A DNA stretch of 7,293 nucleotides. Source: an uncultured Eubacteriales bacterium (lineage in GTDB: Bacteria > Bacillota > Clostridia > Peptostreptococcales > Anaerovoracaceae). Made by a program: the position numbers and the translations under genes. A model generated the notes under the pieces. It was not told the DNA's origin and searched no databases. It saw only the letters and a program-made list of their open reading frames with translations. Where the stretch lies: positions 1-7,293 of the forward strand of contig URWB01000110.1 of the NCBI GenBank assembly GCA_900551415.1, written 5' to 3'. Shown in pieces: positions 1 through 6,263 of the stretch (positions are counted from its first letter, which is position 1; each line of letters begins with the position of its first letter).

Positions 1-126
1 GTCAACGAGATCTCAGTCGAAGTCGATGACGATCCGCGCGCCTGCTATTTCTTCCAGGCACTCTGCGGTAAGCACATCCGCATGGCGCTGATCCTTTTCC
101 TGCTCGGCATCAAGAGAGAGGTATAA
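1..126 (+). CDS. pyrB: Aspartate carbamoyltransferase catalytic subunit, 3' end only
   Basis: The reading frame is open from the first base and stops with TAA at 124-126, giving the last 41 residues of a longer protein. The tail contains the segments DDPRACYFFQA and CGKHIRMALI, which I recognise as the conserved C-terminal region of PyrB, the catalytic chain that condenses carbamoyl phosphate with aspartate in the second step of pyrimidine synthesis. The identification is strengthened by pyrI starting 98 bases downstream on the same strand, since the two chains form one cytoplasmic holoenzyme. The start, active site and promoter lie outside the window, so expression control cannot be judged. 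The final residues (KREV) look like a normal, unbroken C-terminus. Confidence is high despite the short fragment. Confidence 0.93.
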   Translation, partial: VNEISVEVDDDPRACYFFQALCGKHIRMALILFLLGIKREV

Positions 127-224
127 GGGGTGGTGCGCGCGCAAAACGTACGGCAAGCCGCAAGAATCATGCGAAGATATTTTCTTGGGTAAATGAACTA
201 TGTGAATCAGAACGGAGGCAAATT

Positions 225-647
225 ATGAATATAGATGGCGTGAAAAACGGAATCGTGCTCGACCATATCAAGGCGGGTAAGAGTATGATGGTATATGAAC
301 TTTTGGGGCTCGACAAGCTGGACAGCTGTGTCGCGGTCATTCAGAACGCGGACAGCGCGAAATATGGCAAGAAGGACATCATCAAGATCGATGACCGTAT
401 CGATATCGACCTCGACGTGCTCGGCTACATCGACAGCAACATCACTGTCAATCTGGTCAAAGACGGCCAGCTGGAAAAGAAGCTGCACCTCGAGCTGCCG
501 CAGACCCTGCGCAATGTGATCAAGTGCAAGAACCCGCGCTGTATCACCACTGTCGAGCAGGAAATCGTCCACACCTTCCGCCTCACAGACCGCAGCAAAA
601 AGGCATATCGCTGCATCTACTGCGACGCGGAGCACCGGGTAAAATAG
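225..647 (+). CDS. pyrI: Aspartate carbamoyltransferase regulatory subunit
   Basis: This 140-residue protein is the allosteric, zinc-binding chain of aspartate carbamoyltransferase. The zinc site is complete: Cys101-x4-Cys106 and Cys130-x2-Cys133, the spacing known from E. coli PyrI. The nucleotide-effector domain also looks intact. Asp13-His14 in VLDHI, Lys54 in KKDIIK and Lys86, fifteen residues before the first zinc cysteine, match the E. coli positions Asp19-His20, Lys60 and Lys94 from memory, so feedback control by nucleotides is plausible. The protein is somewhat shorter than the E. coli chain (153 residues), mostly at the N-terminus. The start is supported by GGAGG at 214-218, six bases before ATG. 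It lies 98 bases after the pyrB stop, a wider gap than usual, and probably forms an operon with it. Confidence 0.96.
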   Translation: MNIDGVKNGIVLDHIKAGKSMMVYELLGLDKLDSCVAVIQNADSAKYGKKDIIKIDDRIDIDLDVLGYIDSNITVNLVKDGQLEKKLHLELPQTLRNVIKCKNPRCITTVEQEIVHTFRLTDRSKKAYRCIYCDAEHRVK

Positions 648-696
648 GAGGGCGAGCGTACAGAGGAATCGCCCCCAAAATGAAAAAGGAAAAGAT

Positions 697-1098
697 ATGA
701 ATCAACACATCCAAAAAGCGAAAGCACTCCGCGCGCAGGTGCCGCCTGCCGGTAATTGCGCGCAAACGATCCTGCGGGTTTACGCTGCGGAGCTGGGACT
801 TTCAGAGGAGCAGGCAGCAGCCATCGCCGCGAATTTTGGCGGCGGCATGAAACGCGGCAGCGTGTGCGGCGCTGTGACCGCGGCGCTGATGGCACTTGGC
901 GCAGCCGGCATCACTGACGCGGCATCTGTCCAACAGTTCCAGACAGCGTTTGCCCAAAAGCATGACGGTATGCTCTGCTGCGCCGATCTGCTCAAAGCGA
1001 ACATGGAAAAAGGCGGAAACAAAAAGGCACACTGCGACGGCCTGATCCTGGAATCCATCGAGCTGATAGACAAGCTGATGGAAGCAGAAGAGAAGTAA
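697..1098 (+). CDS. C_GCAxxG_C_C family putative redox-active protein
   Basis: This 133-residue soluble protein fits the C_GCAxxG_C_C (putative redox-active) family, named for its cysteine pattern. Visible are Cys21 in a GNCAQ segment, a glycine-rich stretch FGGGMKRGSVCGAVTAALMALG with Cys57, an adjacent Cys94-Cys95 pair, and Cys113 in HCDGL. The cysteine framework suggests thiol redox chemistry or metal or Fe-S binding. No substrate or partner is established for the family as far as I know, so the function stays open. No signal peptide or membrane span is visible. The start is supported by AAGGA at 686-690, six bases before ATG. It follows pyrI by 49 bases and is followed by a hairpin terminator, so it is probably the last gene of the pyr transcript. 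The reason for that linkage is not evident. Confidence 0.88.
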   Translation: MNQHIQKAKALRAQVPPAGNCAQTILRVYAAELGLSEEQAAAIAANFGGGMKRGSVCGAVTAALMALGAAGITDAASVQQFQTAFAQKHDGMLCCADLLKANMEKGGNKKAHCDGLILESIELIDKLMEAEEK

Positions 1099-1115
1099 AC
1101 TTACGCAGTAAACGG

Positions 1116-1147
1116 AACCCCACGATATGGCAGATCGTGGGGTTTTC
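1116..1147 (+). terminator. Intrinsic terminator between convergent units
   Basis: A perfect 11-bp stem pairs AACCCCACGAT (1116-1126) with ATCGTGGGGTT (1134-1144) around a 7-nt loop. It is followed by TTTTCG, a short U-tract, 17 bases after the stop of the redox-protein gene. The same hairpin would form in RNA from the opposite strand, 39 bases beyond the aminotransferase stop at 1187, so it may serve both convergent units. The U-tract is weaker in that direction (TTCCGTTT). Confidence 0.85.
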
Positions 1148-1186
1148 GTAATACTGTGATTTAGGTAAAATCAAAACATCGTTTTT

Positions 1187-2362
1187 TTAGTCCTGCAGCG
1201 TTTGAAATAGCGGCATTTCCTTAATTCGCCGAAATGCTTCTGCAATTGCATCGACAGAGACTGTGCAGGCCATACGGATGTAGCCCTCGCCGCAGGCGCC
1301 GAAACAGTTTCCGGGGAGAAACAGAACATGAGCCTGTTCCAAAATTCTGGCACAGACTTCTTCGGAAGAAAGGCCGGTGCGCTTGATATTGATAAAAAGA
1401 TAGATGCTGCCCTTTGGCGGATAAAGGATACTCATATTCGGAGTTTCCTGAATCTGCTCAGCGGCAAAGAACATGCGCTCGCGAAAAATTTCACGGACTT
1501 CCGATTCCAGTTCTTTACGGTGCTGCAGAGCAAAGATGGCAGCGCGCTGCGAGATCGATGGAGCGGTAAACACTACATTTTCGTTGATCTCCTGCACGAC
1601 CTCGATGATTTCTTTCGGAGCGATCAGGTTGCCGATCCGCCAGCCGGTCATCGCAAAATTCTTAGAAAAAGAGTTGATGACGATCGTTCGCTCCCGCATG
1701 CCGTCTATACCCAAGAGCGGACGGAACGGTTGCTCATAGCTGAAAGCGGTGTAAATGTCATCCGCGATCACAAGCAGGTCGTGTTTGATAACGACTTCCG
1801 AAATTCTCTGCAGGGTATCCATGCTGAGACACATACCGGTCGGATTCGAGGGTGAATTGAGAACCAGAGCTTTGGTCTTCGGCGTGATCAAGGATTCCAG
1901 TTTGGTAATGTTGATCTGAAAATCCTCTGCTTCATAAGTCGGCAGTTCTACCGGAACTCCACGTGCCAGTGTGACCTGTTGCGGATAAGGCGTGAAGTAA
2001 GGCGCTTGAAGGATCACCTCGTCCCCGTCGTTTAGAATTGCTTCTAACGCCAGATACATACCGAGGCAACCGGAGGCCGTCACAAAAATTTCTTTATCCG
2101 AAAGCGGGATCTGATATTCTTCCGCGTAGAACTTTCGGATCTCTTCGCGCAGCTGCGGGTCACCGCGAAAATCCGTATATTTGGTGTGTCCGGCTCTTGC
2201 ATCAGCAAAGGCCTGCGCAATAATCGGTTCCGGAGTTGTGAAATCCGGATCCCCCAGACTCAAATTAATGCAATCGTCATATTGATTTGCAGCTTCATCG
2301 GAAGCTCCCATGGCGGTCTGCTTGGAAATGCGGTAACGCTCTGCAACTTTCTTACTTCTCAT
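1187..2362 (-). CDS. PLP-dependent class I/II aminotransferase
   Basis: This 391-residue protein has the usual length and motifs of a fold-type I aminotransferase, which moves an amino group between an amino acid and a 2-oxo acid in the cytoplasm. Visible landmarks are LSLGDPDFTTP near residue 35, the substrate-region segment KYTDFRGDPQLR (61-72), SNPTG (172-176, including Asn173), Asp201 and Tyr204 in ADDIY for cofactor binding, the PLP lysine Lys234 in SFSKNFAMTGWRIG, and Arg363 in YIRMA as the likely carboxylate anchor. The specific donor and acceptor cannot be read from the sequence. Its ATG directly abuts the TAA of the symporter gene (no intervening base). The only Shine-Dalgarno-like stretch (AGAAAGG, plus-strand 2374-2380) lies 11 bases away, so translation is probably coupled. 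It is the last gene of the operon and may process the product of the amidohydrolase. Confidence 0.95.
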   Translation of the reverse strand: MRSKKVAERYRISKQTAMGASDEAANQYDDCINLSLGDPDFTTPEPIIAQAFADARAGHTKYTDFRGDPQLREEIRKFYAEEYQIPLSDKEIFVTASGCLGMYLALEAILNDGDEVILQAPYFTPYPQQVTLARGVPVELPTYEAEDFQINITKLESLITPKTKALVLNSPSNPTGMCLSMDTLQRISEVVIKHDLLVIADDIYTAFSYEQPFRPLLGIDGMRERTIVINSFSKNFAMTGWRIGNLIAPKEIIEVVQEINENVVFTAPSISQRAAIFALQHRKELESEVREIFRERMFFAAEQIQETPNMSILYPPKGSIYLFINIKRTGLSSEEVCARILEQAHVLFLPGNCFGACGEGYIRMACTVSVDAIAEAFRRIKEMPLFQTLQD

Positions 2363-3817
2363 TTATTTCAGAACCTTTCTGTAAGCTTCATAATCCTGTG
2401 TGATTTCTTCCGTTGCACCGCCAGTAGCCTTGCTGACCAGGAAAAGCGCCAGAGTGCTTGCAATCCAGCCAGGGAATACTTCAAACAGATAATTGGACAG
2501 GCCGGAGTAGAACCAAACAATGACCACGAGCAGACCAGTCAAGATGCTGGCAACGGCGCCCTTGTAATTGATCTTGTTTCCGTACAGGCTGGCAATGACT
2601 GTCGGTCCGAAAGATGCACCAAGCCCAGAAGCTGCAAACATAGCGACCGTATGAACACTTCCTCCATTAAAGGCCAGATAATAAGCAAGCAGTGCAATGA
2701 TTACCATGGAAATCTTTTCAATTTTGACGATTTTGTGTTCGTCCTCAATCTTTGTAAAGTTTTTGATGACACTGCCGCCGAGGGAAGCCGTTGCCACAAT
2801 CAGATAAGCACAGACCGAAGAAAGAATCGCTGCCATGACCGCTGCTGCCATAACTGCAAAGAGGGCATTGTTAAAGTAGGTCTCCGACAATACCAGGAAA
2901 GTCTGCTCCGGATCGGCAATATCGGAAAGCAAAGCTCTTCCTGCAAAGCCAATCAGAGAAGCACCACCGAGCGCAGCGCAGCCCCAAATAGTTGCGATTA
3001 GACCGGCATCCTTAATCTCCTGAGGGGCTTTGATCGCAATTAGACCAGTCAGTGCGTGTACCATGCCCGGATACATGAAGCCGATGCCCAAACCGCCGGA
3101 TACTAGAACAACGATCTGTACTGGATCGGTTGTCCCATGCAGGAAATTGAAAAATTCCGGATCCAGAGACGCGAGATTTTGTGCGAGGACACCGAAGCCA
3201 CCCATGTGGAAGATCGCATAGAGAGGAACCAGCAGCAGTGCGACAAACATCAGCGCGCCCTGAAGCAGATTACTCCAGCTGACGGCCATATATCCGCCGA
3301 GGAAGGTATAGACCACGACGATAACCAGACCGATGGTTACCGCAGTCGTAAAATTGATGCCGAATGCAGCCTGAATGAGCTTGCCGCAGCCAATCAGCTC
3401 TCCAGAAGAATTGATGGTCATCAAAATGATGATGGAAATACCGGAGACTAGGCCGATGAGACCTTTTTTGTCACCGGTTCTTTTCTCAAAGAATTCAACA
3501 ACGGTTACGGAATCATAGCTTTCGGTTGCGATACGGAGCCGCTTCGCTAAGACGATCCAGTTGAAGAGGGAGCCGCTCATCCAGCCGATCAGCCACCAGA
3601 TGGCGGCAAAACCGTAAGTGAATGCCAGACCCGGCATGGCTAAAAGCATCCAGCCGCTGGTCGAAGAGGATTGCGTGGAAATTCCGGCGATCCATTTGTT
3701 GTTTCCTCTTGCTGCCAGATTGTATTCTGCGTATGATTTTGCTTTTTTTGATGTATAAACGCCAATTCCCAGAAGAATGGCGAAATATAATATCAGTACG
3801 ATAATTCTAATAACCAT
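2363..3817 (-). CDS. Sodium:solute symporter family (SSS/SLC5) transporter, PutP-like
   Basis: This 484-residue integral membrane protein matches the sodium:solute symporter family over its whole length, with about a dozen or more hydrophobic segments starting at residue 2. Family signatures include the SGWMLLAMPG motif (54-63), YTFLGGYMAVSWSNLLQG (170-187), the small-residue stretch AAILSSVCAYLIV (329-341) whose Ser333-Ser334 correspond to PutP's Na+ ligands Ser340-Thr341, and GLGASFGP (398-405). Compared from memory with E. coli PutP, Asp55 is Ser52, the proline-site Tyr140 aligns with Asn136, and Trp244 aligns with Gly241. The architecture is PutP-like, but proline is an unlikely substrate and ion coupling may differ. 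A strong GGAGG (plus-strand 3823-3827) precedes the ATG by five bases and overlaps the stop of the upstream micropeptide gene. Confidence 0.93.
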   Translation of the reverse strand: MVIRIIVLILYFAILLGIGVYTSKKAKSYAEYNLAARGNNKWIAGISTQSSSTSGWMLLAMPGLAFTYGFAAIWWLIGWMSGSLFNWIVLAKRLRIATESYDSVTVVEFFEKRTGDKKGLIGLVSGISIIILMTINSSGELIGCGKLIQAAFGINFTTAVTIGLVIVVVYTFLGGYMAVSWSNLLQGALMFVALLLVPLYAIFHMGGFGVLAQNLASLDPEFFNFLHGTTDPVQIVVLVSGGLGIGFMYPGMVHALTGLIAIKAPQEIKDAGLIATIWGCAALGGASLIGFAGRALLSDIADPEQTFLVLSETYFNNALFAVMAAAVMAAILSSVCAYLIVATASLGGSVIKNFTKIEDEHKIVKIEKISMVIIALLAYYLAFNGGSVHTVAMFAASGLGASFGPTVIASLYGNKINYKGAVASILTGLLVVIVWFYSGLSNYLFEVFPGWIASTLALFLVSKATGGATEEITQDYEAYRKVLK

Positions 3818-3826
3818 GACGTCCTC

Positions 3827-3913
3827 CTATTTTTTTAAGAAATTTGCGAGTGCTAGCAGAAAACCTCCCCAAAGAGGTGAAAAATAAACGATAAATTTCA
3901 GTAAGACAGTCAT
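3827..3913 (-). CDS. 28-residue single-span membrane micropeptide, putative symporter accessory subunit
   Basis: This short frame encodes 28 residues: an N-terminal MTVLLK, a hydrophobic core running roughly from residue 4 to 25 that includes FSPLWGGFLLALANF, and a lysine pair at the C-terminus, as expected of a one-pass membrane peptide. It is believable as a gene because it has an excellent ribosome binding site (GGAGGG, plus-strand 3921-3926, seven bases before ATG). It starts 16 bases after the creatininase stop and ends nine bases before the symporter start. Its stop codon UAG overlaps the symporter Shine-Dalgarno (UAGGAGG), so the two are likely translated together. Small accessory peptides beside secondary transporters are known (for example MetS with MetP), so the obvious inference is an SSS partner. 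The alternative is a leader peptide that controls symporter translation. Confidence 0.75.
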   Translation of the reverse strand: MTVLLKFIVYFSPLWGGFLLALANFLKK

Positions 3914-3929
3914 ATCTTTTCCCTCCATA

Positions 3930-4691
3930 CTATTCAAATTCTTTGCGGATGACCGGAATCAAAGTATTCAGAAGCGCATTCCATGCACAGGCGCCTTTTT
4001 CCTTTGTCGCTAGGGTCGCTTTCCACAGACTGCCGCTCGGCGTTGTGAAACGCTGTTCGATCGGAAGCACATCGTAGAATGCCTTATCTTCTACTTCACC
4101 GTCGACAGCACGTTCCATGAGTACCAATTCTGGTGCGATGTGCAGCATGATTGCTGTTTCGAACATAGCCGCATGCTCCAATCCCCAGCCAGGGAATCCA
4201 TCCGGATAGAGTACTGCCATGGTTTGGTCGTCAAAGCTGTCAAATGGAGTTTCCATGACTACGACTTTGACATCCATGCGAGTGCCGCGTTCCGTTGCGC
4301 GATAAGCTGCTTCATACAGAAAATTGGAATTCTCCATATGCCAGTTAAAGATGACTATTTTTTTGAAGCCGTGGCGAAGAAACTCGCGCAGAATGTCTTC
4401 AACCTGATGAACCAGTGTGATGCCTGTCACGGAAGTTGTTCCGATGAAGCCTTGTCCGCCGCCGCTCTGTGGTCTGGAATAGGTGCCATAGGAAACCGGA
4501 GCAGCCACAATCATATTCGTATTCTCAGCAATCTCCGTACATAAACGTGTCGGAATGATGGTATCGGTCACTAACGGAAGATGACAGCCATGCTGCTCAA
4601 TGGCACCAACCGGGAGCATCACACCCATACCGTTTTCAATCGCCTCCTGCACTTCAGGCCACGTCATTTCCCACATTTTTTTTGTTCTCAT
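3930..4691 (-). CDS. Creatininase-family amidohydrolase
   Basis: This 253-residue cytoplasmic protein is full length for the creatininase family of binuclear metal amidohydrolases. The likely metal ligands are all present: Glu32 and His34 in PVGAIEQHG, Asp43 in LVTD, His118 and Glu120 in NWHMEN. Further family signatures are SGGG (76-79), GTTS (84-87) and LYPDGFPGWGLEH with Trp169, Glu172 and His173, matching Trp174, Glu177 and His178 of Pseudomonas creatininase by remembered alignment. It resembles true creatininase more than distant relatives such as MftE. However, the lid residue Trp154 aligns with Pro149 and Tyr121 with Met119, so the substrate may be another cyclic amide. Start: ATG with AGGAGGAG about seven bases upstream (plus-strand 4699-4706). 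It is the first gene of the four-gene operon. Confidence 0.93.
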   Translation of the reverse strand: MRTKKMWEMTWPEVQEAIENGMGVMLPVGAIEQHGCHLPLVTDTIIPTRLCTEIAENTNMIVAAPVSYGTYSRPQSGGGQGFIGTTSVTGITLVHQVEDILREFLRHGFKKIVIFNWHMENSNFLYEAAYRATERGTRMDVKVVVMETPFDSFDDQTMAVLYPDGFPGWGLEHAAMFETAIMLHIAPELVLMERAVDGEVEDKAFYDVLPIEQRFTTPSGSLWKATLATKEKGACAWNALLNTLIPVIRKEFE

Positions 4692-4715
4692 AAAAATTCT
4701 CCTCCTGCATTTTTC

Positions 4716-4749
4716 TCTTGCGGATCAGGCAAGAACGAAACAAGCTTGC
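4716..4749. repeat. Nested CTTGC/GCAAG inverted repeats in the operon leader
   Basis: TCTTGC (4716-4721) and GCAAGA (4729-4734) form a 6-bp inverted repeat with a 7-nt loop. A few bases away CAAGCTTG (4741-4748) is a perfect palindrome that repeats the same core. These lie between the predicted -10 and the creatininase ribosome binding site, so they could be an operator or a weak leader stem-loop. No bound factor is known. Confidence 0.4.
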
Positions 4750-4755
4750 TTTGTA

Positions 4756-4783
4756 ATTAAAAAATAGCATGAGATTTTTTCAA
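4756..4783 (-). promoter_or_regulatory. Predicted sigma-A promoter of the creatininase operon
   Basis: On the minus strand, TTGAAA (plus-strand 4778-4783) is followed after 16 bases by TTTAAT (plus-strand 4756-4761). These resemble the -35 and -10 consensus, and the -10 lies about 65 bases upstream of the creatininase ATG. The -35 falls inside the proximal copy of an A/T-tract repeat, which is a natural place for regulator contact. This is a prediction from consensus only. Confidence 0.5.
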
Positions 4784-4827
4784 AAAAACAGAAAAGAAAC
4801 GGATTTTTTTTCAAAAAAATAGAAAAG
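4773..4827. repeat. Two direct copies of an A/T-tract repeat, 31 bp apart
   Basis: Copy one (4773-4796) and copy two (4802-4827) share the pattern GA-T(6 or 8)-C-A7-(C or T)-AGAAAAG. Their central C residues at 4781 and 4812 are 31 bp apart, close to three helical turns. Each copy is itself nearly symmetric (T-tract, C, A-tract). The proximal copy covers the predicted -35 of the creatininase operon and the distal copy lies immediately upstream. They may be binding sites for the PucR-type regulator or an UP-like element. The distal A-tract also supplies the U-run of the regulator terminator. Confidence 0.6.
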
Positions 4828-4875
4828 GGAATTTCGCCTTGCCTGACCGATTCGGTCAGCAGTACGAAAATCCCC
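4813..4875 (-). terminator. Terminator of the PucR-type regulator gene, with internal 17-nt palindrome
   Basis: On the minus strand, GGGATTTTCG (plus-strand 4865-4874) pairs with CGAAATTCCC (plus-strand 4827-4836) with a single mismatch. It encloses the palindrome CTGACCGATTCGGTCAG (4843-4859), which makes an inner hairpin. The stem is followed by TTTTCTATTTTTTT, a good U-tract. It starts 16 bases beyond the regulator stop. The palindrome could also be a DNA operator. Confidence 0.7.
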
Positions 4876-4890
4876 ACATGTTTCAGGTCG

Positions 4891-6033
4891 TTACTTTAAT
4901 CTGCGCAGTAGCGAATCTTGCAGAATCCAGTTCGCATAGACTGCCAGTTTCGCCTCCGCATAAAACTGTGTGGAGGAATGTAGTCCGAGAATTTCATAGA
5001 TCTTGTTCAAACGGTAGCGCACGGTGCTTTCGTGAATAAAAAGCTCATTGCTGATGCTGGTGTAATCGCCGTCTTTTTTTACATAAAGCTCCATCAAGTG
5101 AAGCAAATCAAGTTTCGCATTAAGGTCTGATTCTTGCAACGGTACATAAAAGACATCTCGCCACTCCCTCAGACAGTCAGATCCATTCAGCTGCAGCAGA
5201 AGTCGGTATTCCCGCAGATCAGCGTAGTGGCAGCTGTTTTTTTTAAGAAAATCCGCAAAGCTGAATGCGTGCAGGCTTTCCTGCAGGGTACGTTTCAGCG
5301 CATCGCTTTCATGGATGCTGCCGATCCCCAGACGATAAGAAGTCGAAGAGGAGCGGAGCTTGTGCACAAACGCGCTACGTTTCTCGTTTAGATGCTGTTC
5401 ATTTTTTCCGTTTATAAAATACAGCATGCCGTCAAACAGTGGGAGCAGGAAATCTTCTGAGGCAATTCGAAAAGAGTTGAGCGGGATGTTTTCTTTTGTC
5501 CGTACAAAAACACTTTGTGAAAATGGTTCTAGCACGCCTGTCAGTTCTGTGATTTGACGATGATAGTCCGACTCCGCAGCATCCCTACAAAGAAGATTTT
5601 CCAAATTGGCAGTTCGGATTTGCGTGATTCCATCTTGAATGATTAGATCAATGATATGGTAAGTCAGTTCCGTGAGGCCAACATCGTTGTTGATGGCGAC
5701 GATCGGGATGTGATAAGCGTTTGCTTTTTTCAAAAACTCGGAATCCAAGGCAGAAACATCTTTTTGATATGTGATTAGGCCACTGCTTTTAGTTTCGCGC
5801 ATGAATTCCAGTTCTGCATGCAACTTTTCCTTGGCGTCATGAAACGCATAGAGCATTGAAAAATAGACATCATGTGGCTGGGCCACTCGGTAGCAGTAGT
5901 CAGGATGATCGACAAACGGCTTTTCAATCGTTGCGATCCGGCATACGGCCTTATCCAGTCCGTCCGCACCGGCAAGCACGACCGCACTCTGTAATTCTTC
6001 CACTTGAAGCAGTTCTCGCATTGTGATCGACAT
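4891..6033 (-). CDS. PucR-family transcriptional regulator
   Basis: This 380-residue protein has the PucR layout. The N-terminal PucR domain (about residues 5-130) begins MRELLQVEELQSAVVLAGADGLDKAVCRI and includes GLITYQKD and HIPIVAINND. A less conserved middle region (about 140-300) follows. The C-terminal helix-turn-helix of the HTH_30/CdaR type (about 305-375) carries SISNELFIHESTVRYRLNKI. Members regulate purine, allantoin and other nitrogen-compound catabolic genes, usually as effector-responsive activators. The N-terminal domain is probably the ligand sensor, with ligand unknown. ATG is preceded by AAGGAGG (plus-strand 6041-6047) with seven bases of spacing. The gene lies just upstream of, and on the same strand as, the creatininase operon but has its own promoter and terminator, so it most likely controls that operon and perhaps itself. 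Confidence 0.9.
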   Translation of the reverse strand: MSITMRELLQVEELQSAVVLAGADGLDKAVCRIATIEKPFVDHPDYCYRVAQPHDVYFSMLYAFHDAKEKLHAELEFMRETKSSGLITYQKDVSALDSEFLKKANAYHIPIVAINNDVGLTELTYHIIDLIIQDGITQIRTANLENLLCRDAAESDYHRQITELTGVLEPFSQSVFVRTKENIPLNSFRIASEDFLLPLFDGMLYFINGKNEQHLNEKRSAFVHKLRSSSTSYRLGIGSIHESDALKRTLQESLHAFSFADFLKKNSCHYADLREYRLLLQLNGSDCLREWRDVFYVPLQESDLNAKLDLLHLMELYVKKDGDYTSISNELFIHESTVRYRLNKIYEILGLHSSTQFYAEAKLAVYANWILQDSLLRRLK

Positions 6034-6107
6034 CCGCGTTCCTCCTTATCTCTTGCACTCTTTTTTTGATGCTTGTAATGATATTGTGGTTTTATAGTAT
6101 TTAAAAT

Positions 6108-6136
6108 ATTGTATCGGAAAAATGATTGTATTTCAA
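6108..6136 (-). promoter_or_regulatory. Predicted sigma-A promoter of the PucR-type regulator
   Basis: On the minus strand, TTGAAA (plus-strand 6131-6136) is separated by exactly 17 bases from TACAAT (plus-strand 6108-6113), a near-consensus pair. The -10 lies about 75 bases upstream of the regulator ATG. Two TTGTA/TACAA motifs (6109-6113 and 6126-6130) fall within it, so a factor binding that motif would directly affect this promoter. Confidence 0.6.
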
Positions 6137-6263
6137 GAAGTTTTCGTGCAGACGCTTGTATTCTAGGCCGGTTGCATTTTTGTCGGTTTCTGTCTCTCCC
6201 ATTCATGGAGATAGTGGTAAGTCAACCATGCGGTGACGTTTTTTTATGAAAAAAGGAAAAAAG

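Noticed and set aside
207..635. 142-codon frame antisense to pyrI
   Set aside because: It mirrors the codon structure of the clearly real pyrI and has no recognisable motifs or ribosome binding site.
1328..1855. 175-codon + strand frame inside the aminotransferase gene
   Set aside because: It is a shadow of the opposite-strand aminotransferase, whose catalytic motifs are complete.
2186..3001. 271-codon + strand frame crossing the aminotransferase and symporter genes
   Set aside because: It spans the junction of two well-supported opposite-strand genes, has no family motifs, and its Ser/Cys/Arg-rich composition is typical of an antisense artefact.
4140..4544. 134-codon + strand frame opposite the creatininase gene
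   Set aside because: It is an antisense shadow of a gene with intact metal-binding motifs and a strong ribosome binding site.
4773..4827. Possible CRISPR-like repeat array
   Set aside because: There are only two copies, separated by about five bases and dominated by homopolymer tracts; there is no spacer structure and no cas gene.
6182..6240. Possible insertion-sequence end or attachment site
   Set aside because: Only a weak 5-bp inverted repeat is present; no transposase or integrase fragment or target duplication is visible.
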